From Rapana venosa (taxonomy: Eukaryota > Mollusca > Gastropoda > Neogastropoda > Muricidae), in contig CM054161.1 in assembly GCA_028751875.1 (NCBI GenBank), positions 48,107,541 through 48,171,540 of the forward strand: a DNA stretch of 64,000 nt. Direction: 5' to 3'. Shown here in pieces: positions 10,561-25,100 of this stretch. Both the position numbers and the translations under genes were made by a program. The stretch's first letter is position 1. Every line of letters starts with the position of its first letter. The notes below the pieces were generated by a model. The model ran no database searches. It worked only from the letters and a program-made list of their open reading frames with translations, and was not told the DNA's origin.

Positions 10561-13500
10561 CGATGTGACATTTCCCACGTGACGCCAAGTTGGAGAAAGT
10601 GGGAACCTATTAAAGTCAACAACGGGGATGAAGAACGGATACAGTTGTTGAAAAACGTGTTGATGCCTTGAAGGAGGAAATGTGTGGATCAGAAAAATGT
10701 GAAAATCTTGGGCTAAAAATGCTGCGTTAAAACAATCAAAAAAAGAACAATGGACAGAGGGGAAAAAAAACTAAAAAAGAAAGCAGACGATAAAGGAAGG
10801 CCGGTAAAGACGAAACAACAAAAAATTTTCATGGCAGGGAAAAAGAAAAGAAACGAGACTGGAGTGTTTATGAAAGTTGTGAAAAATCTTCTTTCAGAAA
10901 AAAAATGGGGGTAGTGATGTTAAGTTTGATAGTGTGCACAGGAAAAATTCAAAAACCCAACTCCCCCATTATTGAGGTTTTGTTTTTATAAAGAAAAGCT
11001 TAGAATATTAAAGGCAAAAAACTCTTTTAAAAAGGTTCAGGATTTTTGTAGACGACGTTTTTTAAAAAAGTTAGAGATATTGGGCACATCTGACCCATAC
11101 TTGAAGAGTGAGGGCAGGGGGAAAAAAAAATGGGGAAAATGGCTTTGACATTTGATCATTAAGGGAAGGTGACCCTTAATGATTTAAAGAGGGTATAGTT
11201 GTTGGCCCCCCAAAATACTTTCATCTGCCATGTCCAATTTACGGGGGGTGGAAAAGTAAACAGACACCGGTCATCGCCTCAGTTAACACTCATGTAATAG
11301 GGTTAGCCAAGTGGGTTTGTTGCAGTGAGGCGTGCACTTCACCACCACGGGGTAGACAAAGACGGGTTTGACTTTGCCCTACGCTAACACAAGCTGCCCT
11401 TGAGTATTGTGGGCAGTTTTTTAATAAGGCTTTTTAAACCCATTTTGAAAGCATAAATGCCCTGTTTGTCTGTCAATGAAATTTGGGAAAGTGTAGTCTA
11501 AAGTGTGGATCAAGGGAAATTGTGGAAATAAGATAAAAAAAAATAAGCTTTTTCATTTTTGTCTTGGAAAAACGTAATGGTTGTTGTAAAAAATGGCTGA
11601 TAGAGATTTTGTTCTTATGTCGAGTTTTGCTTTTATGTTGACGAAACGTTCCTGGAAAATGCCCACCCAGATGTTTTTATGGTTAAAAGGCCCTTCTGAG
11701 TGAAATTTAAAGTTAGCCATCAAGGGAGGCGATTAGTCATTTTTTGTTTAAAAAGGTTGAGTTATCTGCTTTGTGAATTGTTTAGATTTTCCTTATCCTT
11801 TTTTGCATTTTTTTTGTAAAAAAATTTTTGTGACAGAAAAGAAATGTTTTGTTTGTCGGGTTTTTATCCCACCTGAAGGGTTTGTTTTTTTATAACATGT
11901 TTGAAAATGATAATGGAATTGTTTATTTTGGAAGAATGTTTAAAATTTTGTGTGGTGCCCGGGAGAAGAGATAAAATACTATGTGGAGATTAAACAGCAG
12001 GCCCTCAAATTTTCTTGTCAGAGGTGAAAATGACTTTAGATCGGGATGTAAAAGAAAAAGTTGTCTTCACAGAAATGAATTCTAAAGATTTGTTATCAAC
12101 AATTATGGAAAAATTTCCCTATTGATATGTGCACTGCTCTTAGTTTAAAAAATTAAATGGGTATGTAATGGTGACCAAAAGGACGCTATAATACATCTTG
12201 ATGGAGGTTTTGTAGGTTAATGATTTTTTTTTTTAGTGAGATGTTGTTCTCTCAGTTTTTTGCTCATGTCGTTTGTTTTTTGCTGAGCGTTCTGTTTCCC
12301 GTCCCCTTTCCCTTTTTGAATTATATTTTAAAATCCAGTTATAATACAGAGGTGGAAACTGAGAAGCATTGTTATGGAAAATTTTTTGTATGGGATGAAA
12401 AAAATTCAGTTTTTTAAAGAAAAAACTCCCGGATGTGAACATGTGTGAAAAATTTTTTTTAATGCCTTTCAGATGATTGATGAGAACATTAATGAAGCTT
12501 TAGATTTTTTTAACGGTTTCATAAAGCCGTGTGATTGTTGAAGAAAAGGGTACTATCAAAAAAGGTCCTCAAATGAACTTGGTTTGATAAAGAATGTAAA
12601 AGTATGAAAAATAAAGGGCAGAAAACTTCTGAAAACTTTCCCAAAAACATTAAAAAATGAGGACAAAAGTGTACGGTGTACAAGAAAAGGGAAAATAAAT
12701 GCTGCTTGAAAAGAAAAAAGAAACAGTATAATAAAACCTTATGCGATATGTTGTCATTATCTTTCTCAAATCCGTTTGGAAAAGTGTTAGAAGGCGTATT
12801 AGAAAAAAGCAGCCAAAAAATAGATATCATTGCAGTGGTTTCAACTTTCAAAACCCCCTTTGGGGAAAAAACTCATTAGCCAATCATGATTATGATGTTG
12901 ACAGTGATGGAACTGAGGAAGTTTTTATCGTCCCCCATCTAAAGATGAAATTTTAGGGGTATTGAAAATTAAAGACTGAGAAAGCAGCGGTCCTGATCAA
13001 AACATTGGTAAGCTAAAAAATTTGGGGGTGAAAATATTGTGTTTTCCTTCTAAATCTTTCAACAAAAAATTTTTTGATGGTTTTTTCCCGATAACTGGGG
13101 TGAATCTAAATCTAACATTGCAAAAAGGGGTGTTGATAACCCTAAAAACTACCCAGGAATTTCTCTTACAACATAAAATAGTAAAATTTATAGTACTATT
13201 ATTAAAAATAGGGTTTCAGGAATGGGTTATGAAGAAAAATATTACAGGAGGCAACGTGGTTTTTAAAAAGGTTTTTTACTCCACTATTTGATATATGTTT
13301 ACTCTGCTTGCGTTTGTACAAAACAGTTTTTTCTCATAAAACGTAAGTCTTGTAGCATTTATTGACTTTGAAAAAAAGCATTTGATTCTGTTAACAGGAA
13401 CTTTTTGTGGCCCATTCTCCTGAAAAATGGTGTGAGGGTAAACTATTACGTTTTTTTGAAGCCTGTATCAGAATGTAGAAGCAGAATAGATGTGAAAATA

Positions 13501-14760
13501 AAGTGATGACTAAATACTGTACCCCTGGTGTTAAACAGGGTATTATGTAGCCCCTATTGTTTTCTGTTTTTACAAGAGGGGAGCAGGACATCATAATAAT
13601 GGTAAACATGGTCCACTTTCCCCCCGATTTTCAGGTTGTTTTATTTTTGCTTGTGTGTGTTATTTATTGAAACATTGTAGGCTTACAAAAACAGTTAAAC
13701 ACTTAAACGTGCTGCAACATCATGGATCTTAAGGTTTTAAACTGAGTAAGATAAAAACTTTTTTCAGAAAAGGAGGATATTTAGTGTCATGAAAAGGTTG
13801 TACAATGGAAAAATTTATGCCTTGATTAATGTAATAAATTTTAGGAATCTGTTTTTTACTAAGCTTTTTCACAACTGCATGTAAAAAATCTGGCATTTGA
13901 GTTAAAACGAAGCTTGTTTTTGTGTTGAAAAAACTACGAAAAATTGAATAATAACCTTTTGACTTGTTCTTAAGATATTTTATGCACAAAAAAAACCACG
14001 TGTTTATGGGTTTAGAAATTTGGGGGGTTGTATGCAGCGTAATCATTGTGAATCAGTGCACCCCCTTTGCTTTAAAACTTTTTTTGGCTTTGATAAGTCA
14101 CCCAATGATTTGTTTATAGTGAAACTAAAGATACCTCTCTTGTTAAGTGCTGTAAGATGCATTAGATATTTGGATTAAGTTTGCATTGAATGAGAGCAGG
14201 ACCCCTTTTAAAACCTACAAGATGCTTTTGATCTAGATTCAAAGGGAAAAACAATGGGAAAACCCCAAATGTACCCGTTTGTGTGAATGGGGTTTTTTAT
14301 TTTTTGGCTCAATCAAGGAGTCGGAAATTTTTGGAGTTTATTTAAAGCTTTCAGGCAAAGATTGATTGATGCCGATGGCAGCAAGGAGTGACTATACAAA
14401 AACAGTAAAAAATTAAAGTACAGACAATTTATAAGTTGCATGATTCAAAAACCCTTTTTCTAAAAACTTGATATGGTATACATTTGAAAAAAAATTATGT
14501 CTAAGTTTGATTGGTGTATCAAAATAAAATGTTTAAATTCGTACGGAACATGTATTGCGACCTCAGGCTGCTTGCCCTTATGTAAAGCAAGCCAGAGGTG
14601 AAATACTTTTTTTGTTGTGCTGTCCAGTTTTTTAGGATGTTAGGAGAATAATCCTGTTAAATTTTAGTAGACGCCTAATTTATTTAGACTCGTTTACTCC
14701 TGGCATCAAGTCATCCCGGTTGTGCGCAGCCTCACCTTTTATTTTGTAGAGCTTTCAGAA
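10560..14760 (+). mobile_element. Degenerate LINE (non-LTR retrotransposon) with APE endonuclease and reverse transcriptase remnants
   Basis: No intact frame remains, but family landmarks appear in order on the + strand. About 10640-10730 resembles an ORF1 coiled-coil (VDALKEEM). About 11638-11680 reads DETFLENAHP and about 11845-11880 reads CRVFIPPEG, both endonuclease-like. RT motifs follow: NYPGISL near 13150, VAFIDFEK at 13352-13375, GVKQG at 13527-13541 and LLFSVF just after. The catalytic FADD box is expected at 13646-13660 but reads F-A-C-V. A cysteine-rich C-terminal remnant (LLCCPV) lies near 14620. Several frame changes fall at homopolymers, so decay and base-calling error cannot be separated. 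Clade not determined. Confidence 0.75.
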
Positions 14761-15664
14761 TAAGGAATTAATGTTATCCTAAGTGATTTTTTTGTAGCGG
14801 GCTTGTTATCAGTAAAAGTTTTTGAGTTGTGTTTTTTTTTTTTATTTCTTTATTTTTTTATTTTTTTATATATTTTTTTTAAAAAAAAAAATATAAACGT
14901 TTGGCAACCCCTTCATGTATGGGCCAAAGGTTTTTGTGAATAAAACATTCGAGTTCAGTTCGAGTTCTCTTCTCTTCTTCTCTCGTTCTATATCTCTCTT
15001 CTTTTCTTCTTCTTTTCTTCCTTCTCTCTCTCTCCCTTTCTCTCTCTCCTCCTCTCTTCTCCCCTTTCTCTCTCTCTCCCCCTCTCCTCTCTCTCTCTTC
15101 TTCTCTTCTCTCTCTTCTTCTCTCTCTTCTCTTTCTCTCTCTCGCTCTCTCTCTCGTTCGTTCTCTCTCTCTTCCCCCTCTCTCTTCTCTTTTTTCTTCT
15201 CTTGTTATTGATGAAGGATTCATTTTATATTTTCAATACTTTTTGGGCTTGTCCGCTGTACCTAAGTTTTAATGAAAGCCCCATTCAATATTTATTGTTA
15301 ATGTATTTAAATTGTGTACCATTTAAATGTGTAGATGTTTCATTTTTATGATTATTATTTTTGGTTTTTTGTTTTTTTTTCTTGGTTTGTTTTTGTTTTT
15401 GTTGTAGTTTGTTTTCCTTTTTTTCTTTTTTCTTCTTTTGTGGGTTTGGTTTTTCTTTTTTTGTTTGTTTGTTTGTTTGTTTTTTGGTTTTGGGGTTTTT
15501 GGGTGGGTGCGGGGGGGGAGTGGGGGTTTTTTTTTAAAGGGTTTTTTATTTGTTTTTTTGTTGTTGTGGCTTTTTTTTTTTTTTTTTTGGGGGGGGGGGG
15601 GTTGAAAAGGGCTATTTCCCCTTTTATTCTCGTTGAAGTATAAGTTTTGGGGTTTTTAAAATTA
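14761..15664. other. Low-complexity contig end: T-rich, polypyrimidine and T/G-rich tracts
   Basis: T-rich at 14825-14890, a TC/TTC tract at 14965-15200 and T/G-only sequence with G-runs at 15355-15620, ending at a 500-N gap. Open frames here are composition artefacts. Confidence 0.8.
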
Positions 15665-16164
15665 NNNNNNNNNNNNNNNNNNNNNNNNNNNNNNNNNNNN
15701 NNNNNNNNNNNNNNNNNNNNNNNNNNNNNNNNNNNNNNNNNNNNNNNNNNNNNNNNNNNNNNNNNNNNNNNNNNNNNNNNNNNNNNNNNNNNNNNNNNNN
15801 NNNNNNNNNNNNNNNNNNNNNNNNNNNNNNNNNNNNNNNNNNNNNNNNNNNNNNNNNNNNNNNNNNNNNNNNNNNNNNNNNNNNNNNNNNNNNNNNNNNN
15901 NNNNNNNNNNNNNNNNNNNNNNNNNNNNNNNNNNNNNNNNNNNNNNNNNNNNNNNNNNNNNNNNNNNNNNNNNNNNNNNNNNNNNNNNNNNNNNNNNNNN
16001 NNNNNNNNNNNNNNNNNNNNNNNNNNNNNNNNNNNNNNNNNNNNNNNNNNNNNNNNNNNNNNNNNNNNNNNNNNNNNNNNNNNNNNNNNNNNNNNNNNNN
16101 NNNNNNNNNNNNNNNNNNNNNNNNNNNNNNNNNNNNNNNNNNNNNNNNNNNNNNNNNNNNNNNN
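15665..16164. other. Assembly gap (500 N)
   Basis: Exactly 500 N, a nominal scaffolding gap. The true distance is unknown. Confidence 0.99.
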
Positions 16165-17140
16165 GGTTGGGGCTTAAAGGGTGTTGGGCAGGGTGAAAAA
16201 GGTAAGGGTTTGTTGGGGTTTTCTAATTTCTTTGTATTGGGAAATTTATTTTGAAGGGGGGGTTTAAATTTTTGGGAAATTTTTTTTTTTTAATTTTTTT
16301 TAAAAATTTTCCTTTTATGGAAAAAAAAGAAAAAGTGGGTTTTGAAATTGCAAAAAACCCGGGGTTGAAGGGGGGTTTAAGGGGGGGGGGATGGGTTGGG
16401 GAAATTTTTTACTTTTTTTAAAAGGGGGCGGGGGGGTTTTTTTTTTAAGAAAATTTAAAAGGTTTTTTGTTTTTTGTTGTTGGTTGGGGGTGGGGGGAAA
16501 ATTTTTTTTTTTGGGGAAGGGTTTTGGGAAAAATTAGTGGGGGGAAAAAAGGGGGGAAAACCTTTTGGGTGGTTGGGAATTGTATTCCTGTGTGTTTGGG
16601 TTTTATTTGTGTGAATTGGGTAAGTTGGCAAAAGTGTTCCGGGTTTGTTTTAAGTAATGGTGGTTGTTTTATGGTTTGGAAAAATTTTCAAGTGGTGTTG
16701 GGGTTTTTGTTGTGGGGGTGATCTTTGGTGATTGTTAGGTGGGTTATTTGGGGAGAAATAGGGCGTTTTTATGTGGGAATTTTTTGTGTTTTTTATGTTG
16801 AGCCGGTTTTGGGGTTTTTTAGGGTGAAAAAGAATGGTGTGGGGCAGAGTATAGTGTGGGCAGAAAAGGAGGGAGAGTTCGTGTGATGATGTTGGGGAAA
16901 ACCCCTCCGGGAAGTGGCTTTTAGGGGGTTTTTTTGGTGGCTTAATTTTTAAGGGTTTAAAAAAGGTAATTTTTAGAGGAAAGAAAAGCCGTTTTTTTTT
17001 TTGGTTTAAATATCCAAAAAAATTTGGGGGTTGTATTTTATTGTATGTTTTAATTTGTGTTGAATTATGATGGATAATTCTCCTGGGTAACAGATGGATT
17101 ATTTTAATTTTTTAGATAGAGAAGAAAGCGTAAAATTGTA
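16165..17140. other. G/T-rich, homopolymer-corrupted contig start
   Basis: Long g, t and a runs with almost no informative sequence. No feature is supported. Confidence 0.7.
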
Positions 17141-20100
17141 TGTGTTCAAGTTGTTAAATAGATAAAAATTTTTTTAGAATGGTAGGAGACTGTTTGAAGG
17201 ACAAACAATGTTGACTCTATTATTAAAGGAATGAACGAGTTGTAAACTCGCACCCGACCTCCTCCCCCATGCCAAAGGAGTGTCGTTTCCTTTTTTTTGT
17301 TTTTGTCTTTTAGAAAACTTGGCAGAGTTATAGAGAGGTAGGATGAGGGGAGGGTAACCCCCTGGGAAAATACCATAGGTAATAGATTTTGCGGGGCCTT
17401 TTTACCGGGTTTACATGTTGAAGTTTCTCGTGTTTGTGAGTTCAACGTGGTTTTTTTTTTTATGTTTTTATGGTTTTTAAATGTATTTTACCTTGTTTCT
17501 CTTTCAATTTGTTTCTTCAATTAACCTTCAAAGCCCGTTTTGTTTTGCCAGTTTTGGCTTTGCGTTTTTTATTCGGATGTTCATGGGGTGATGTCTGTAT
17601 TTATGTTACCTACTTTCCCAAATGTACAAACAGTCATAAAATTCCTCTATGAACCATCGCTTTTAAGAATGGCTTTTTGTTTCTGGAAATTTAATTTGCC
17701 CTAAGTATTCCAACTCGGAATTAATTACTTCTAAACCAAATTTCCGCACCAAACTGTTTCAAAGATCTTGTTATATTCGCTGACATACAATGACCCTCCC
17801 CAAAAAAATCGGAATTTTAAATTGATAATCATGTAGACTTTTCACCTTGAAATCCGATCTTCTTACGTTTCTTCGCCTTTGTTCAGAAAACAAATTTTGA
17901 AAATTATGTTTTAAAGGATATCACATCTCAGACCATTTGACATTATTGCGATATAAATGTAAATCGTGGACCAGTGGTTGACTCTGTGTAAAAGGGTCTC
18001 TTTGACATTGGGTATTGGCATCAGTTTGACTCAGTTATTGTTACGTTGTCGGAAATTCATGTGGTCTGCCTATTTTCATATTGCATACCAATCTGGTGTT
18101 AAATCAATCATCTTCCACGTCAAAATATGTCACAAGTTACATTTTTTGAGTGGAAGTTTCATTGAAACGAGTTGCTAATGGTATATACATATTCAAATAT
18201 TGCTGAGCTATTTTAAGGACTAGTGGTCCTTGACCATAACAGTTCTTGGCTCACATTGAGGTGTACGGGGCATTTTGCGTTCCAGGTGGTTGTGTTTGTT
18301 CAGGAAATTCATTGATTAATTGAGAATGGTTGTTCGTCTATATGTACCGTGTTCAATTGATCTTGATTGTATTGATCTTAGGTGAGCTCGGAAAGTTGAT
18401 TCTCATTGATCATAACTGATCAGTTGAATGGTTTAAATAGGGTTTTTTGTCGTAAATGGGTTATAAGCCTTTAAACAAACGCATTTTGGAATCTAGCCAA
18501 AGTTGTAGTTATATGGTACGATTTCAATTAAAAATGTTGGCAACATAAAAACATGACGGCTCTGAGCTGAAAATGTCAACCAAAAACAACATCAGTCATG
18601 CAAATCTTGCAACTGTAGCAAGGATTTTCCAGACATTCTTGTAGAAAAACACTTTTAACAAACACACTTTGGTATCCAGTTGCTTGATTGATGTCTTTTT
18701 ATGATCGATTTATGGTTGATTGTATTCTCTTGTCGATCGGTTCGATTGATTGATAAATCTGCATTTTGATGTGGTTGTTTTGAGAACTGCTTGTGCTCAG
18801 ATTTCGAGTACCACATCAAGAAGCGGGGTTGTTGCAAGGTTGAAGGGCCATCCATCGCCAGTTTCTTGTCGACATCGACGGCTGGTGCATGTAAGACCAA
18901 ACTTTGTTAACATCCGTGAGTGGAATGTCATTCAATCATGCGTGTAATGAAGGAGGTTTATGATTTTTAGCAGGGGATTCCGGGCTGAAATGAGTGGTGA
19001 AAACTGCGGGTCAAACTAGACCCGGGTTGCGATCCGTTCAGAGGGGGATATTGCTAAATGGTTAAAGGTAAGCTCCAGTCTTTAAAGTCCTTGGGTGGAT
19101 GAAAATTTAACGAGGTTTCCAGTCAAATTGCATGCAGGATCTTGAAATGAAATCCTGTCGTTTGTAAGTATGCCATATTTTCCGATGGGAATTTTTGACA
19201 GTAATTTGTCAAAATCCATTAATCGTGATGAAGAAAGGCATAAGTGCTTTAATTTTTTTCTTTTTATGAGTGGGGGGGTAAAATTTATAATAAGCATTCA
19301 ATACTTTCTCCACTGGTCATCTGAATTTTTCATTTTTTTCACTTAACATTCGATTTCTTACAAAAAGTAGTATTGGAAATTATGCTGATCAGAGATGAAG
19401 TCATCATGTGTGACTTTTTCCTGTACAGTTCTATCCAGAGCAGCTATTTCCATAGTATCTATGATGTCATAGTTTGTCAGCACCCACGAGTGTTGTGCCT
19501 ACCACAGTCTGGGGTCCCTCTTTGTACACCAAATACGGTAAATTGCGTGAACCACTAGTCTACACTCCCTCTACCCCGCTTCAAGCAGGTATGCAATTGA
19601 AAAAAATATATTGTTGTTGCTTGTTTTGTCCCATCGCATCCACCTCATGGTGATAAAGACATACACGCACAAAATTACTGTCCTCTCTACATTTTTGAGA
19701 GTCTTCACTTTAAACGCTTCTCTGCCTTATATCATTATTTCAAATATATGCTAAACTTTATTATACAACTCTAGTGTGTCTTACATAGGGTTAAATTTCC
19801 CCCAAACTGGTGTCACAGCCAGTGTGAGTCCTGTGATAGTTTTCCAGTGAATTTTCTATTAATTTAGAAATCTGTTTTTCGTAAAGTATTATGATCGTAA
19901 ACTCAGCAAAATTAATGGTGGATTGAAGAGGATGAAGCCGGCAACTGTCGCTTTTGAATACCTTGATGTTCAATGCATTTAGCCCAATTTTTATCAAGTT
20001 TCTTTCGTGAGTAATGGAATGTTTGACTAAGCCTTTTCTCATCTTTTGGAATGCATACAATTTCATTTCATCTTAATTTGAAGAAAATGGGGATTAAATC

Positions 20101-22080
20101 AAACATTATAAGTTGGCATTCAGAGGGGTTGTTTAAACCCCATCATTCGCAATTGAACTTGCTGTGATAGCATTGTTGTACCAATTATGTCTGCTATGTC
20201 GGATTTTGTGACCTCAGCATCATTCCGACCCACACCTTTCTAATTCTTTTTCTACTCCCTTTCACATCGGATTCATCATTTTTCTCTTCGAACTGTTCCA
20301 CTTGAGCAAATAGCTGCAATTTCCACATGTTTTTCCTCCAAATTTATGCTCAATCTTTGTGCCATTTTTGCTCCAAGAAAGCGTGGAGACAAGCCTTTTT
20401 CCCCATTTGTGAAAAGGCTTTCAGCACTGAAGTCGGTGTCTGGGCCCTTCGTCAGTTTACTGGCGGCGTGGAAGTTTTCGTAGTGTGCGACACGGTGGAG
20501 TGTCTTGAGTTGTGGAAATTACTAGGCTGAATGACGTTTGCCTCGTGTTTTTAAATTATTTGGGCCGGCGGGAAGGGTGGGTTAGGTGGGTTATTTTAAA
20601 AAGGGGTTATGTTTTTTTGGATTTTTTATATGATTTTTATTATTTTTATCACAGGTACAAATTGTAGCACCCATGATGATGGAGTGTATGAATATCCATA
20701 TTTTTGCCTTTTTTTACATTGTCATTCTGTATCAAACATGATTAATGGTAATCGTGGGCTTGTATTAATTTTTTTTTTTATGTTTTGGGTGTGGGGGGGG
20801 CTAAATGTTTGTTATGAGCATTCTTTCTTCCCACTGGTGGGGATGAGATATGTGGAAGCAATGATGTTTATAAGGGAGTGGAGATGGTGATATGGGAAGG
20901 AGGTGACATATCATGTGAGACGTTTGTGTTATGAAGATTGGTGATGGATTTCACCAAAACACCCAAGTGATGATATATCCTCAAGTGTCGAAGTCTGCAT
21001 GGAAATGGCGGTGATTGATTGGTCGGACAGGTGGCCCGGTTTCGATCGTGAGCAGTGGTGCTGAAAACCACATTCTCCTCTTTTGCCCCCTCTTTCAAGC
21101 CTCTTGAACAATTGAAAAATGAGTAATTTTTTTTTGTTTGTTTGTTTTGTATGTCCATTTGGTGTAGGACACACCCGTCAACTCAAAATTTTTTCCATGT
21201 TCTCTTTTTAATCTCTTCTTCTTTCTAATGTTATATTTATTCTCAAAAATGTCTTACAGTGATTTTAATGGATGCAATTTAATCTAAATGCCAGTTAAAA
21301 AGGAACGTATAAAATACTTCTTGAAACAGTGCAAATTACCTATATATACCAACACTCCCCTTTTACACACGTGTTTGGTGTTGGGAATCAACTTATGGTG
21401 GATTGAGAGATGAGAACGATATGTCACATTTTAGAATATTTGGTGTTCCATGTTTGCTCATTTATTATTAAAAGTTTCTTTTGGTGAGCAGAAATTTGTT
21501 TGAAAAGGGGGGTGTGTTATTATTTGGAATTGGCATACAATGATCATGTGGCATGATTCATGCGGGTACAATGCGTGTGGAATCAACGTTCAAACGTTGC
21601 ATTCAAGGCCCTTGTTTATAAGAATGCATTTTGCTTTTTTCCAACATTATCTGGAAAAAAAATTTGATAATTTATTGATCTCCATGTGGGGATTCCGATA
21701 ACCTGTCAGTATAAAACTCCAACCCAACCTTAGAAATCGGAAAAAAAGCAAAGCAACTTTTCTATCCCTCACTTGTTTCTCCCTTCCTTTTCTCCGTGAC
21801 AAAATCTCAATAATTGGTCAATACATTGCCTTTCCCCCAACTTAAAAAAAAATTCTCTCCACATTGTAAGTCGGATGCGGGCCACTTTCAGGAGCAACGG
21901 CGGCGAACACACTTCACCTATGACAGACAACGTGTACATGTCTAGTTTCATGAATAAAGAATACGGCACTTATTTCCCTTGTTTGTTTATTAGAATGCCG
22001 ACAGTTAGATATGAAATGTGGTTTTTTTAAAATATTACTTTTTTTTTTGGGCATTTATTTATTGTTAATTATGTATTTAA
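17141..22080. other. AT-rich intergenic sequence
   Basis: No exon recognised. A likely SINE2 head fragment (+) lies at about 18990-19060 (box-B-like gggttgcgatccgttcag, then agggggatatt). A possible second SINE-like box B (ggtttcgatcgtgag) lies near 21039. Open frames such as 20327-20530 (+) have no family resemblance I can name. Confidence 0.45.
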
Positions 22081-22150
22081 TGGGATGGAATAACTTGCTG
22101 CCTTTTAACATCAGTCCTGTGTGTTGCGGTTTCTAATTTTTCCTGTTTCG
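22081..22150 (-). mobile_element. SINE2 tail fragment, diverged
   Basis: Reads ggaataac and then cagtcctgtgtgttgcggtt, matching in reverse complement the catacacacggggactgg region of SINE2 with several differences. Confidence 0.5.
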
Positions 22151-25100
22151 AGGAAGGATCATGGAAATGCGCTCGGTTTTTTGTGTAACTATTGTCATCG
22201 CCTATGTTGTGTGCAGAATGTGGCCGTAGTTGTTGTGTGTGTGAGTGTGTGCTTGTGTGCGAAGATGAAATAAAAAGCATTAACGGAGACGGGATGTAAA
22301 AGAACGACATGAGAAGTTAGTATGTCGAAGAAAATGGATAATGAAAAAAGAAGATGAACACACAAAAATTGGTGATATGAAAGAAACGATTCACCGATGG
22401 TGATGGTAAATTGCAGGATCAACTTTTTCTCAAATCACGGAAGATGGCCTTCCAAACCTGACAAGCATTCCCTGTAGTGCACTCAGTTCACCCACTGCTA
22501 GAGAGCATGCACCTCCATTGTCCGTTCTGCCTGATGTTGTGCGCTGGTCATCTGACTCCGGTCGTCAAAGCGCAACAGGCAACTAGTGCTATCAACGAAT
22601 TATAAGAGTCTTGAATAAAGTAAAAATGATTCTTTTTTTCATCAGCAAATACTAAGATTATTTCTAATTTTGTTGCACTCATTTTTCTCCTTTACCTTAA
22701 TTAACTTTAGAGGAAAATCGCCTTCATATTAATAACCATATAATTTGAATTTTATATAGCTTATCTTGCAGAGACAAATCAAAGGCTTGCACCAATTCTC
22801 TTCAACGTCATACACCTTGCCAGCATGTACATCAGCCCAATGTCTACAGCACCCGTCACTCATCCGACAGTGGAATAGAATCATGGTTGTTGAAGAGGAA
22901 AAAATATGAGATGAGGTGATCAAATCTTAGGTTTGAAATATTGTCTTGAGACTGGATTTACAAATTCATACCCATTTTGGGAGAAGAGAGATCTGTTTCA
23001 GAATGTCCATCGATAGAAATGTAGTCGACCCTATGTCAATTGTTGATCCGTATCGAAGGAAAAGGGATCTTTCCAGGATGAATTAATGTCTACAAGTGAA
23101 AGAATTCACAAAGGTAGAAACTTTTCTTATGGACATTTGTAACAGAGGGTACTGATCTCTATAGCCTGGAAACCACCAGTACCCTTGGAAGCTTCAAGCT
23201 CTGAGGGGTAATATCTCATTTCATCTTTCTGGACTTTAGCAGCTGCAGTAGCTTTGTCCATCTTCTGTTGATCTGATGCTCAGAAACAACAGGGGTTGGC
23301 ACTAGCCTCATGGTTTAAAACTAATGGAGACGCATCAAGTTGGATTGCGTAGTGGAACAGGATTTCAACAATTACTGCCATAATGGAATTGAGTCAGGGT
23401 GAGGTATCATTGAATAATACAATTCCCATTACATACCCATACAATAACTGTCTTAATAACCTCGTTTTCGCGCTCACGTCCAAACACATTTAATAAGTTT
23501 TAAGAATTTTTCTTAAGGGACAAAAAATTACTGCCTATGTTTATAAAAATCTGGATGTAAAAATTAGATATAAATGGACAGGAACAGAACGTTAGAAATC
23601 GTAGGGACCATACACGTCATTCTCATTACTGCCTTCAATAGAACTCGCAATTTCTCCTCCACCACTTCTGTGTTTTATGTGCTTTTTCGAAATACCTCTT
23701 AAAAAAATATTCTCACAGACCTGAACAGTCGATGTCTAATAATACAATATGATTATAATAGAAACAATATACACAATCACCGATACAATAGCCAAACTAT
23801 GTACACTAATCCCATTCTCCATGAGACAACAACATATTCGTTGAAAAGCATAGTGGGGAGAGTCAAATCACGGGAAGTGGAGAAAAAATTAATCAAATTT
23901 AACAATTACCCCTCATACGATTTCACAAGTAATCCCTTTACGTACAAATTTTAAAAACCGTAATCAACGGGTAATCAAACTAAAAAAATTCAACCTCAAC
24001 CTATGTGATGTATTAAGTACTATAATTCATCACTCTCGCTCAAAAAACAAACGTTTAAACTATGAATCCTAGATCAAAGCAATACTGTTGCCGCCGATAA
24101 GGGACACCTTCAAAGCTTCACTGTTCTTCTATTAAAAAAAAAAATAAAAATCACCTTTCACATTGTTTAAAACTTGAAGTTATTTATTTGTTTAACCTAC
24201 TTACCTTCTTTGCATATTAAATGCCATGTGTATCTGCAAGTGTCGGTGTGTGAGTGGTGTGTGCTTTGGGAAAAGCATTTGTTTGTTTTTTTTGTTTTGT
24301 CTGTGTGACTGTTTGTAAATGTCTGTTTGTGTTGAATTTTGGGTGATTGTTGTGTTGCGTGTTGTGTAGGTTGTGCATGTGTTGATTGGTGTGCTTGATG
24401 TAGCGCTAGAAGGTTGATTTATGTTATTATTGGGGGGGGGGGTGTTGAAAAGTGTTGTTGTTGGGGAGAGAGGAGTGGTTAGTCGGCCAGTCAAAGCAAA
24501 TTGATTTTCAGGGTCTGAACAAGCATTTGGTGTTTTCGAAACCATAATGCTAGGCATATATTGTTCAATATGATCTATACTTATTTTACCATTAATAATT
24601 TTTATTAAGACTAACTATTTGACAAGGGAAACGAATTTTAGAAAAACCTCATTCCAACATGACGGACATTCCACGAAGAGAGAGAAACTCAAAAGAATGC
24701 GACCTCCCCTTAAGGAAGTACCCTTTTGATGGGTGGGGGGGGGGCACACCACTGCACAATGGGGAAGGGGGGGGGGTGTTAAATTTCAATGGCGGGGGGG
24801 GGGAGGGGGGGGGGGGTACTTTTTTTGTTTAATGTCTTCACTATTGGTGATAAGACAACCCGATTCAAAAATAATCTTATCCACTCTCTTCACTTCCCCT
24901 CTTACCTTTTCTCTCTCATTGCATACTTCATAATTATCAGGGGTGGCAGTTTTTAAGCGTTCCTCAACTATCTAAACAATAGGTTTATGGGTATGAATTA
25001 CCAGCTCCCCATTTATAACGTTGAGTCAAAAAAGTTCTTGAACAGTCAAAGTCCTTTATGAATTTATCCCCATTAACCAGTGTTGGATTGGCACAAACAT

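Noticed and set aside
18280..18440. Possible regulatory palindromes (ttgatc/gatcaa clusters)
   Set aside because: Short AT-rich palindromes of this kind occur by chance, and no gene start is nearby.
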